Source: Tolypeutes matacus
Lineage: Eukaryota > Chordata > Mammalia > Cingulata > Chlamyphoridae
Assembly (NCBI GenBank): GCA_026826555.1
Contig: JAKSZT010054308.1
Location: forward strand, 1,042,174-1,106,173
DNA length: 64,000 nt
Reading direction: 5' to 3'
Under the pieces are notes generated by a model. The model was not told the origin of the DNA. It ran no database searches and worked only from the letters and a program-made list of their open reading frames with translations. The translations under genes and the position numbers were made by a program. Positions 1 to 10,800 of the stretch are shown here, in pieces; the first letter of the stretch is position 1, and every line of letters starts with the position of its first letter.

Positions 1-696
1 GTGAGGAAATCCAGAGAGGGGCCGTGTGAGGGTTTAGGGCCCAGTGAGAGAAGCACAGGACGTGACAGAGTCAGGGAAATCCTCCCGGCAGGGGTGATAT
101 TTGAAAGGACTCCAGTGATTACAAACATCTCCTGTGCAAATACTATGCACCAGGCACTAGACAGCTGTGAGAAATACAGGGCTAAAGAAGACAGAGCCCC
201 TCCCACAAGGAGCACCCAGTCAAGAGGAGACAAAACCTATAAACTAGCAGCTACCATACGGCTCAGAGGTGGGAAACGGCCGCCCCACCGCTTCTCTGAC
301 CTCTTCTCCTAGGTGCTCACACCCTGTCCTCAAACACACCAGGCCTGCTCCTGCCCCAGGGCTTTTCTGTGGCTTTCTTCCCACACTCATCCTTCAGACA
401 CCTGCCAGGCTCACTCCCTCGCCCTCTTCCACTTTGGGCTCATGGGTCACCTAAGCGCCCCATCCTCACCCAAGGCCAGTCGCCCCCAGCTCCCCCTTCA
501 CACCCACCAGGAGCTGCTCAGCCTCCAGCCCCAGACACAGGGATCGGCCAAGTGAGGGAGTGCTCCAGCTCCTCCATGGCTCCTTCTGCTGCTGCTGCTC
601 CTGACCTGCCTTCCTCCACCACCACCGGGGACCAGGACCCATGCTTGGACCCTGGCAGCATTTCAGATGTGGAAAACTCCCAAAATGCCACTCGCA
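1..696. other. no gene recognised
   Basis: Several short overlapping open frames occur in a moderately GC-rich stretch, but none resembles a known protein or has convincing splice sites. I see nothing here that I can name. Confidence 0.4.
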
Positions 697-990
697 CATT
701 CATTCAACAAACATTTGTTGGCCTACCATAAAATACTAATAACCTGTGGCATCATGTTAGTGGCTGGGGATACACTGGGGAGAAAAACATACTAGCACCT
801 TCCCTCAAGAATAGTACAGTCTACCTGGAACCACAACCGAGAAACAAATAACAAATAATAACACAAACAAGGGTCCAGTGACCACCAATGATAAGTGTTG
901 CATAGGAAAGAAAAGGGCTGGGCACTGAAAGAGGGTAGGGGAGTGGGGAACAGAATTCAAAGAAGGAACAGCATGTAAGAAGGCCCTGAG
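697..990 (-). repeat. L2 LINE 3'-end fragment
   Basis: The stretch opens with the cattcattcaacaaacattt motif, followed by a ggggatacac-type block and a run rich in aacaaataa. This is the reverse complement of the L2 3' end. It is old and diverged, and the assignment is from memory of the consensus. Confidence 0.5.
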
Positions 991-1014
991 GCCCACAGCA
1001 TGCTACTGTTGCCG

Positions 1015-4000
1015 ATCAAAGCAGGGGCTTCTCTGCCTGATGTGCTCAAACGACCAATTCCTGAGACACCAGGGTTTTGAAGGGAGAAAGAGTTTAATGC
1101 TAAATGGCAAACCAAGGAGATCAGATAACATATCAGCCTAAAATCTCTATCCTAGACTCTAAGGGGTTTAGGGTTTTTATGGGTTCAAACATGGGATGGC
1201 AGAGTTGAATGGAGTGGAGCTAAGCTAAACTAACCATTACAATAGCAAGTATAAACAAGGACTGGGACTAGGCTAAAATAACCATTACCATAGCAAGTAT
1301 AAGCACTGTAGTCAGAAGTTACAAACCCCCTTTTATTTTGTTCACTTCTCAGTTTGAGAGATTTGGGACAATGACTCAATCTGGCTGCTTCAGGCTGAGG
1401 AGGGAAGTAGATATTATGGGGCAGAGGTAAGGAACTGTTTTGCTTGGAGCTCCTGGTTGTCACCCTTGGAGTGATGGGCACCTCTGGGTCTTAGCTCTCA
1501 ACTGGCATAGCACGAATTAGGAGGCCTTCAGTCTCTGACAAATATCAAGCAAATTGAAAATTATGAGTTCTCATGAAAGAAATAGAAAGATCACGATTAG
1601 GGGGTTTGTAAGTGAAATAGCTTCATAGGGTTCCAGATAGAGCCCAGAGTGTTAATTTTATGTATCTGGCTGAGACCTGCAGAAGTGTGACCTTCAGAAT
1701 TACCTCCTGACTCTTACTTGAAAAATCTCTCGGCCATCAACTATTTCGCTTTCTTTTCATCCTTTTGATCAAGCATTGCTAATCTCACGGTGCCAGGGCT
1801 CACCCCTGGAAGTCCATGTTGCCAGGGAGACTTAACGCTGGGAATCATGTCCCATGTAAGGGGGAAGGTAGCAAATTTATTTGCAGAGTTTGGCTTAGAG
1901 AGAAACCACATCTGAACAACAGAGGCTTTCGGGGAGTGACTCTCTGGCTTCAGTTATAATTAGGATTACCTTCACTATTACAGAAATAAACTTCCTAAGT
2001 GCAAGCCTCAAAATTGAGGGCTTGGCTTACTTAGCATATTTCTTTATGAGTCAGGTTTTGTATATTTCAGAGTTTATATTCATAGGTTTCCCTGTTATAA
2101 GTTTTGATGAGGATGATTTACGTTTTCCAAAAAGGAGTAGATTTTAGACTTCAGGCTTGCAAAGTTCCTTGATTACAGTTTCAGGAAATTCGGAGCCCCT
2201 ATTGCTTGAGAGAATAGCAGGAATTTCCCAGGTGGGGGAGTGTAATACTTTGATGCTGTCTTTCCTCACTCCTTCAAGGGACCTTGCAAATAAATGCCTT
2301 TTGTTTTATGCCTGAAACACACTGAAATGCATCAGGGTGTTACATCATCCTGTACAGAATAACAAGATCTCATTCCCTATCCTTGGTCCAATGTCAAATA
2401 AAGTGGAATTAGTTTGTCCAAATAAACTACCAGACGAGTTAAATTAGATAGTATGCCACAGAAAATTTAGATTTTAGACAAAATAAATCTCTCCGCCTTT
2501 GGTCACACAAAAATTAAAGTCCTAAGATACAGATCATATCATTCATTACCCTGTATTCTCATTCACTTACTCCTAACCAGATCAGCCTCATTCACATCCC
2601 CAGTTGAAGTCTGACCCCTTTTCCAGCTTTTTTAACAATTGCCGTATGGAAGAATGCTGCTCCTTCGGCACCTCCAGAGCTGGAGAACTCCAACTCTGAG
2701 TCTCAGGTGTCACGCAGACCCACCAAGTTCCAAGGAGCTACCAGGTCACAAACCCAAGGAGAAAAACAGCTCAAACTTTAGAAATAACCAAAGCTGAGGA
2801 ACAAATGTGACTGCAGCTAGAGCTCACAATCTAGGCCCAAATTCTCTTATGAGCATTTTCCAAAGGAAGCTATTTCCAGACATGAAACATTTGACAATTA
2901 ACATATATTGAGGTCATCAACACAGACAATACCAGAAGTTTTGTCCTGTCTCGCCTTTACACTTTTACCAGGGTTATGTGAATTAACAGGTAGAACATAA
3001 TGTATAGATTTGCTTTGCTTCTCTATTCAAGTCCCTTTTTGTTGAAGATGAAGCTCTGACCTGAAGTTGACTGCATGCACTTTTAGAGAAGCCTTAGAGC
3101 AAAACTGTAATTGACAAGGAAATTTGGTCATTTCCACAATATGTAACATGCTTCTAAGAACAACTAAAAGTATGACCAACAACACCATTCTGGGGGCGGA
3201 TGTGGCTCAAATGGTTGGCCGTCCATCTCCCATATGGAGGGACCTGGGTTCGATCCCCGGGACCTCCCGGTTTAAAAAAAAAAAAAAAAAAAAAAAACAC
3301 CATTCTGTTGTCCAGCATCAGGCAGATCAGTATCAGGACATAACATGGACAATGAACACTGTCAAGTCATTCGGAATTTTATACCATCTCTAAATATACA
3401 AATAACATTTCACCCATACACATTGAACCAACAGACGTTTAGAAAATCCCTTTTAATTTTTATAACACTTCCCCAACAATTACCATGGAAATTATAATAT
3501 AGTAAATGAAACTAGTTTCAGTCTCTCACTTTTTACAAGGTAAAAGAACAAATTCTTTTTGCAACAGTTTGAAATAAAAAGATATTCTTTAGGGTTTGAT
3601 TTGGGGAAGGCAAAATGTCAAAGGCAGTCAGGCTTGAAAATCATGTAACTCCAGTTTTGTGTGAACGCACAATTGGATAAGAATGCTCTTAAAAATATTA
3701 TAAACAAGCTTATCAAACATTAGTCAGAATTGACGACGACAAAAACAATTCATTTCCACAAACCCTTTACAATTTTCCTTATCCATTCAGGTCTTGTCCT
3801 ACATATTCCTGCCTCTCATTCTGTGAAAACCAGCATTTTACTTTAGGACAAAACCACACTCTTTTCTTAAACAATACATTCCCTGCATACTCTAAGTTGC
3901 CAAAAAGATCCTGAACTGCTTTCATACATCCTACAAAACATAACTATTTTTAAAATAACTTTTGTCAAAATAACTTAATTTTGTTAGACACAAACTTACA

Positions 4001-4178
4001 TTTTTCATTGTATAGATCTAATAGAAATAATGCTACTTTATTTTATCAGCACCCATGTAAACCTAGGGAGAACATACTCAAGTAGAATAATATTGAAATA
4101 GTGATAGTTTACACAAGAAAATTTTTTTTTTCCTCCATAAGAGGTTAAATACCTCTGTCTTCATTATATCCTAAAATT
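1015..4178. repeat. AT-rich old interspersed repeat tract, possibly ERV-derived
   Basis: A long AT-rich stretch without credible coding exons. Around 1231-1310 a unit of about 48 bp is imperfectly repeated (taaccattacaatagcaag and taaccattaccatagcaag). The tract leads into a retroviral integrase remnant at 4179-4480, so part of it may be LTR or internal sequence of the same endogenous retrovirus. That link is inference. A young SINE sits inside at 3193-3295. Confidence 0.35.
3193..3295 (+). mobile_element. tRNA-derived SINE (xenarthran DAS type), short form
   Basis: The body starts gggcggatgtggctcaaatg, which contains an A-box-like element, and carries a B-box-like ggttcgatcccc. It ends in an A tail of more than 20 bases. 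A perfect 12-bp target duplication, aacaccattctg, lies at 3181-3192 and 3296-3307. The perfect duplication and intact body indicate a recent insertion. Similarity to DAS SINEs of armadillo is from memory. Confidence 0.9.
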
Positions 4179-4480
4179 ATGGACCTCAAAAGCATACTAT
4201 CAGGCTGTGGAAAATATACTACAAGTGTTTACTTTGTCCCAAGCATAAACCAGGAAAACCTTTCCCATAGCTCTCAAGAACATTTTTCTTTACTAACTGA
4301 AATTTGGCAATTAGATTTTATTTACTTACCCCCATACGGCCAATGCTATGATTGTTTTAATAATGTTTTGCCTTCCGCAGCTACCATTACAAAGGTATTG
4401 CTAGAAAAGAATAAGTCCAAGGTGGGGAATTCCCTCACAAATCTACAACAATCTAGGAATCCATCCCACACAATAAACCG
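4179..4480 (+). pseudogene. endogenous retrovirus pol (integrase) remnant
   Basis: An open stretch of about 100 codons contains a short block, WQLDFI followed by LPP, and further on an ATITKVLLEK-like segment. These resemble the catalytic core region of a class I (gammaretrovirus-like) integrase. The rest of the core does not align, and no reverse transcriptase or envelope frame is visible nearby. It is a decayed fragment with no expected function. The family call rests on only two short blocks. Confidence 0.45.
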
Positions 4481-4503
4481 TGGTTTATTCTAACAATACC
4501 TCC

Positions 4504-5035
4504 TGTATTAGTCAGCCAAAGGGCTGCTGATGCAAAGTACCAGAAATGGACTGACTTTTATAATGGGGATTTTATTTAGGGTAAAAACTTATAGTTCCAA
4601 GGCCACGAAATGTCCAAATCAAGGCATCAGCAGAGATGTTTTCCCACCAAAGGTCCTCTTCTTGCAAATCCAGGCATCCTACCATATGTGAGGCAAGATG
4701 TCGGGTCTGCTGCTCTCTCTACTTTCTCCTAGAGCTCAGCTATGAGAAATCAGGCATCTCTCCCTGAGCCTCATCTCCCTGAGCCTCTCGGGGCTTCTCT
4801 GTCTTTCTGCAGCTGTAAGTGAACCTAGAGTCCTCTTTCTCATGTGGCTGGGTCAAAAATGGCAGAGCTCCCTTTTCCTGTGTGTGTGTCTCTCTCTGTG
4901 TCTGCATTTTATATCTGACCCAGCAAGAGGGTGGAGACTCCTGGGCCACACCTCACTGACATAGTCCAGTCAAAAGGGTCTCACACTCACAGGAATGGAT
5001 TACTTCAAAAACATAATTTTTTTTCTTTTTGGGAT
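4504..5035 (-). mobile_element. MaLR-like LTR, copy 1
   Basis: On the plus strand it begins tgtattagtcagccaaaggg and continues with caaagtaccagaaatgg, ttccaaggccacgaaatg and a late gtccagtcaaaagggtc block. This is the layout of the reverse complement of a MaLR-type LTR, close to the MLT1/MST group but lineage-specific. A related unit follows directly at 5036-5660. No internal region lies between them. Confidence 0.5.
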
Positions 5036-5660
5036 TTGTATTCATTTTCCAAAGGGCTGCCAATGCAAAGTACCAGAAATGTGTTGGCTTTTATAGTAAG
5101 TATTTATTTGAGGTAAAAAGCTTTCAGTTCCAAGGCCATGAAATGTCCAAATTAAGTATCAGCAGAGATGCTTTCTCACCAAAGTTAGACGGCAGGTGAT
5201 TTCTGCCTAGGTCTCTTCCTTTCCCTTCAGTTTGTACCATCTCTCAGAGCTCAGCTGTGGGCAACAAGGCACAGGGGTTGTCTCTTACCGGGCCTCCTCC
5301 CTCGGGTTTGGCTGCTCCACTTTCTTCCCAAATTCAGCTGCAAACTATCAGGCATATGGCTCATCTCTCCCTGGACCTCAGCCCTTGAGCCTCTCCTTTC
5401 TCTCACATGGCAGGATCGAATTGGTGGCACTCTCTGTTCCTGTGTGTCTCCTTTTATATCAAAGACACCCAGCAGGAGGGCAGAGACTCACCCTGAGTGA
5501 CACCTCATTGACATAGTCCGGTTAAGAGGGTCTCACACCCACAGGAATGAATTAATTCACAAACATAATCTTTCTCTTTTTTGGGTATTCATAAAATAAT
5601 TTCAAACTGCCACAGGATTCATAAAAAAAACTTCAAACTGTCACAGTAACACACCAATTA
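5036..5660 (-). mobile_element. MaLR-like LTR, copy 2
   Basis: This unit repeats the order of blocks of the preceding LTR-like unit: ttccaaagggctgcc, caaagtaccagaaatg, ttccaaggccatgaaatg, then gacatagtccggttaagagg and cacaggaatgaatt. The two copies lie head to tail in the same orientation and are clearly diverged from each other. Confidence 0.5.
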
Positions 5661-6879
5661 ACAATTAAACAGACACTTAACACTTATTGTATTTCATTAA
5701 ATACCAATTATTTGTGGATTACTTAAATTTCAGGAGTATATCCAACAGACAAAATCAGGTCAGGGTCTTGAACTGCAAACATAAAGCTACTCAGAAAACA
5801 GAATTTTGTAGAGGTCACAGCAAGGCAGATCATTCTGGAAGCATGACTCAGGGCCTCAAAACTCAGGACCAGGGGCCTTGAACACCCCCTATGAACTTCC
5901 TGATCCACTTATACCTGCATCTCGCCCTGTCTGAAAGAATGGAGCTTCCCTCTGGGCAGGGAAAGCTGTAGAGCTCCAAGGCTCTGGGTCTCCCTCAGCC
6001 CAGCGCCCAGCAGAGCCAGCCAGGGCAGGCACAGGGGGCAGGCGCTGAGCAGCTTGTGTGGACACGGCCCTGGGCTGGGCCTGCAGGAGCTCAGGGTCCT
6101 GCTCCAGGACGATGGGGAGATGGATCCTTGAGGCACAGATCCCACTGCACACAAGCTCCCTGAGGCAGCTTCCAGCCTCAGACTGGGAGGGCACAGGAAT
6201 GGAGAGAAGGCTGCCAGGTGCAGGGGACTGTCCAGGAAGGCTTCCCCAAGGAGGGGATGATGGAGCAGATTTGACAGGTGAGCCAGGACTTGGATCCACT
6301 CATTCCATTAGTCTTTCATTTCTTCAACAAGCATCTATTACCTATTACATTCCAGACACTGCCGAGGTCCTGAGGATGCAGAGAAGAATAAACCCAGTCC
6401 CTGCCCTCGAGGCACCCCCCATCCAAGAGAGAACAGACCCGTGTATAGATCATTGCAGCCCTTTAAATGAGGGCTGAGTCCACACACGTCCATGTGATGG
6501 GAGAGCAGGCGGGAGGGCACCGGGGGCGTTTCCTCCAAGAGGTGACTTGGATCTGGGTCATGTGTGAGGGTTGGGGGCTGCCAGGCAGACAACAGGGGAG
6601 GGACCCCAGGCAGAGGGACAAGTACAAAGGGAAAGAGAAGTAAAAAGGGACCCAGTGACTGGTGTCACCTAGCCTAAGAGGTGGGTGCCCAGAGGAGAGG
6701 AAGAGGAGGAGAGAGGAAGGCTGGACCCAGGCTCAGAGGGGAGCAGGAGAGGACAAGATCCCAGCACGCTCAGAAAGGAGAGATAGGGTGGGGCTGACAG
6801 GGGAGCGGGGACCCAGCAGGTGCTGAGCCATTGCGGAGGGCCAGGACAGAGGGGAGAGGGGAAGCAGCAGAGGCCTCCC
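5661..6879. other. no gene; contains an L2 fragment (about 6300-6480)
   Basis: No coding exon was recognised downstream of the PGLYRP4 stop codon. The stretch at about 6300-6480 (cattccattagtctttcatt, then ctgaggatgcagagaag) resembles the reverse complement of the L2 3' end. No canonical AATAAA is visible on the minus strand in the few hundred bases after the PGLYRP4 stop, so the end of that transcript is unknown. Confidence 0.4.
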
Positions 6880-7769
6880 TCAGTGTTTGAAATGAGGCCA
6901 GGTGCTGACGATGTTGTACAGAGCCTGCCCTGGGGACAGGGTGCTGCGGACATCACTCTGTCCCACCAGGAGGTAGCTGGGAGTCAGGTACTTCTTGTCC
7001 ACCGCACACTGGATCAGGTTCTGGGCTGCCTCCAGCGCTGCCGCATTGGGTGGAGTACCTGCAAAACACGACATTCCAGAGCTCCCTGCCCAGGGCAGGA
7101 CACACTCTAGGCACCACCTCACACCACCACTGCAGAGCTAGTGTATTCCACTGTTGGCAACCGCCCCAAAGGCAGACGAATACCAGGGCATCATGACGTC
7201 AGACTCCTCAGCCCCAGAATGCTTCTGGATAATTAAAATATACAAAATACTAAGCGTTTCACAGCCTCCCAGGAGAAACCTGAACCAAATGGAGAGCCTT
7301 GGATAAAATACACAATTCCTCTGGGGATATGCAAACATTTAGCTCGGTGGTTCTCAACCAGCTGCAATTTAAGCCCTCAGGGGGCATTTGACAATGTTTG
7401 GAGACATTTTCGGTTGTCACCCTACAAGGCACAGGGTACAAGGAATTATCCTGCCCAAAATGGCAACAGTGCTGAGATAGAGAAGCCCTGGTTAGGTACA
7501 GGGTGTTTCCTGCCGCCCTAACATGCCCAGCCCCTGTGCCCCAGCCCTGTGTTCAGACCCATTCCTGGGTCATCTCCCCACCCTCACCCGATGCCCATTT
7601 TAGTATCAGGCTGAACCAGCCCCAGGGACACAGCCTCCTCTTCCCAGAGGCAAAACGAAAGGCCCCTGAGTCTAAACAAACACTGGTCAAGAATTCTGAA
7701 CAATGACAATTTGCACTGTGCCCTCTTTTCTTTTTCTTTTTTTCTTTTTGTTTGTTATACTTTTTTTTT

Positions 7770-7800
<31 letters not shown>

Positions 7801-10800
7801 GCACTGTGCACTCTTGAGGCAGGGACACTGGCTTATCCGTGGCCTTGGCATGCATGGTGAACTGTCCCACATTGTTGCCATCGTAACCAAGAATCAATGC
7901 CTTTGCTGAACTACCTAAAAATATGCACAAAGATCTTTTCCCCTTGCTCCACTCCTGCCTTGGGTATGAGAAGAAGAAAACATTTAGCCAGGTGTGGCAC
8001 AGGTGGATTTAGGGTCACATTCTGTCTGGGGTTCACCTCCGGTCACACTCAGCTTCATCAGATGTCAAATCTGAAGCTGGGAGAACCCAGCAAGTGCAAG
8101 TCTTAAGAGGGTGCCTGTGGCTGGTGCCTTGTCTTCCATGTCTCTCATTTACAGGAATGGCCCATCTCAAAACTGTCCCCAACACTGCAATGACCCCACT
8201 GCCCAAAGCACTCACTGACCTGAGAAGGTGCCCATGAAGGCGATGCCCAGGGCGATGTCGTTGTAGCCAGGGGTGTGGGAGCCCTGGACAGTCCAGCCCA
8301 CCCCTTCATAAATCACACCATCTTGGCCCACGAGGAAGCTGGAGAACCGCAGGAAGAGATGGAGGTAAGCATGGAAGAGAGGTACCCTGGGAACCAGGAA
8401 GTGTTTCATCTGTTCGTTCATTCACTCACTCACTCATTCATTCATTCATGCCTTTACCCATCTGACTATGATTGAGTATCTACTGGGTGCCAAGCACTGA
8501 CTTATAGAGACAAATAAGTCAGGGTCCTTGCCAGAGGTGTGCTGGCAAACCAGCTCTCAGGAGGAAGATGGGCCCAGATTTATAGCATTTGCTAATTTCT
8601 GTGATATAAATACTCCCATGGTAGAAGCACCAATGATTTAACAACCAGCTTGAAAACGTCCTTAATGTCTAGCTCCAGCTCCAGCACGCCACTGCTGCCC
8701 ACAAGTAGCTGATAGTCTGTGCAGAAGACAGTGCCAGCTTTCAGTCCCTCCACACAGGTCTTACCCCACCTCGCCAGTGGCCATGACCTCCTTACTTCAA
8801 AAGACAATGTACAGTTTTCTACCCTTGTCTTACTTCACCTCTCCGTACATTCAACCCTGTCAACCCCTCTCACCTCTTCCAAACAGCCTCTCCATTTACC
8901 ATCCATCCCACCACCCTCTCTGGGCTGTTCCCCCTCAGCTGCTCTGCACCTCAACTCTGTGCCCTTTCTTTAAATGTGGGGTTCCTCAGGACTCTGCCCT
9001 CAGCCCTCTTCTCGGCTCTCTCAACACACTCTCGCAGGACTAATCCCTCCAACTCTTTGGCCTCAGTTGCCATCTGCTGTCGGTTGGATTGTGTGCTGTA
9101 AAAAGGTATGTTGAAGTCCTAACCCACGTGCTTCAGAACGTGCCATTATTTGGAAATAGGGTCACTGCAGATGGAATTAGTTAGGATAAAATGAGGTTAG
9201 ACTGGATTAGAGTGGCTCTAATGCAAAATAACTGGTGTCCTTATAAGAAGAGAGAAATTTGGACAACACAGACAGACATGGAAAGAAGAAATCCATGAGA
9301 AGACAGAGGCGGACACTGCAGAGCTGCCACTGCGAGCCAAGGAGCACCAAGCTTAGGGCGCACCACCAGGAGCTAGGGAGACGCAAGGAAGGATTCTCCC
9401 TTATAGATTTCAGAGGAATGTGTTCCTGCTACCACCTTGATTTTGGACTTCCAAGCTCAAGAACTGTGAGGGAATACATTTATGTTGGTTAAGCCACCTG
9501 GTTTGCTGTAAGTTGTCACGGCAGCCTGAGGAAATTGATACACCATCTATGAAAGTCCAAATATCCACAACGTAGTGGGCCCATCTCCTTCCCCGCCTGT
9601 TCCCCTTTCTCTAGGGTCCCTATCTTGGTGAAAGACACCACCTTACCCAGCCAGGAATATAGGCATCGGCCCACCACCTCATCCACTCATTAACCAAGAC
9701 TCGTCAACTCTGTGCCCCGACCACTCCCGCTGATCCAGCCCTGCAGCTGTTACCCTCCAGTGACCCCTCAAATTCCTCCATTCCCTCCATGCCAGCTGTT
9801 GCCAACCCCTCCTGCCCAGCCTGCTGCACTGTCCTTACACTGATCTCACTGTGTACAGTTTTTCCCTTTTTCAATCTGATCTGGAGGCGAGAGTCTTACT
9901 AAAGCAAAAATCTTATATCAAAAGATTGTGATACAGGCTTGTATTACTCAAGATACAATTGACCTATCAATTGAATCTTGACCAATTGGTGGCAAACAGA
10001 GTTCAAACCCCGTAATGTAAGTGACAGCGTACTTCACACTGTGGCCCCATTTGCCCCACCAGCCTCAGCTTTCACCACACCCCTCTTTGGCATCTATTTT
10101 TAGCACACTAAACTCCTCTCAGAGCCAAGCCTTTCCACCACTGTTCCCTCTGCCTCTAATCTCCCCACCCTTCTTCCTCTGACTAGCCCCCATTCACTCT
10201 TTAGGACCCAGCTAGTGTGCTACCCCTCAGAAAGAGCTTCCTTCACACCCATTCCCCTGGCAACCAAAGCAGGGGTGAGAAACATGCCCTGATTGTAGGC
10301 TGTGCATCCTCTACCGGGAAGCTTAACGTACCATATTAGGACCTATGTGTTCGAGTCTCTGGTGTCATTAGAATATAAGCACCAGAAGGCAAGAACCTGT
10401 CTGTGCTACATCTCATGGTGTCTCCCAAGTCTTGCCTAGTGGCTGGCACAGAGGAGGCCCTTGTGTTTTCAATGAATTATAATTTAGGAGCAAGTGAGTG
10501 TTTAGTGCTGACTACAGATCATCTCAGGGTAAGGAATAACACATTTGGAAAGTTATGGTGGAAGGGGACATGATAAAAGGGTCAAAGTCCAGGGATAGGT
10601 AACTGCCCTCTGAAAATGGAATTGGAAACTTAAAAGGACCTCTTCAGCCTCTATCATTTTCCATTTTATGGTTTCCAAATTTATAGCCAATTTTCTAGTA
10701 TCTATTCTGGTTAAAGAGAGTAATGCTGTGGTTAATCTTGCATGGCAGAAACTAGCAAATCACTTGATAGATCTTGGAGGAAAAGTTTTCTCCTTTCGTA

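Noticed and set aside
3193..3295. tRNA-like sequence with A and B boxes, candidate tRNA gene
   Set aside because: It has an A tail and flanking target duplications, and many copies occur in the window. It is a SINE.
1..6879. Possible PGLYRP3 exons downstream of PGLYRP4
   Set aside because: PGLYRP3 lies on this side in human, but no PGRP motif (FLVG-D, YEGVGW, SPGQALYN) appears before 6880 apart from the PGLYRP4 exons themselves.
7553..7930. Lys-rich 125-codon minus-strand frame
   Set aside because: It is the translation of the poly(T)/(TTTC) tract at 7725-7800.
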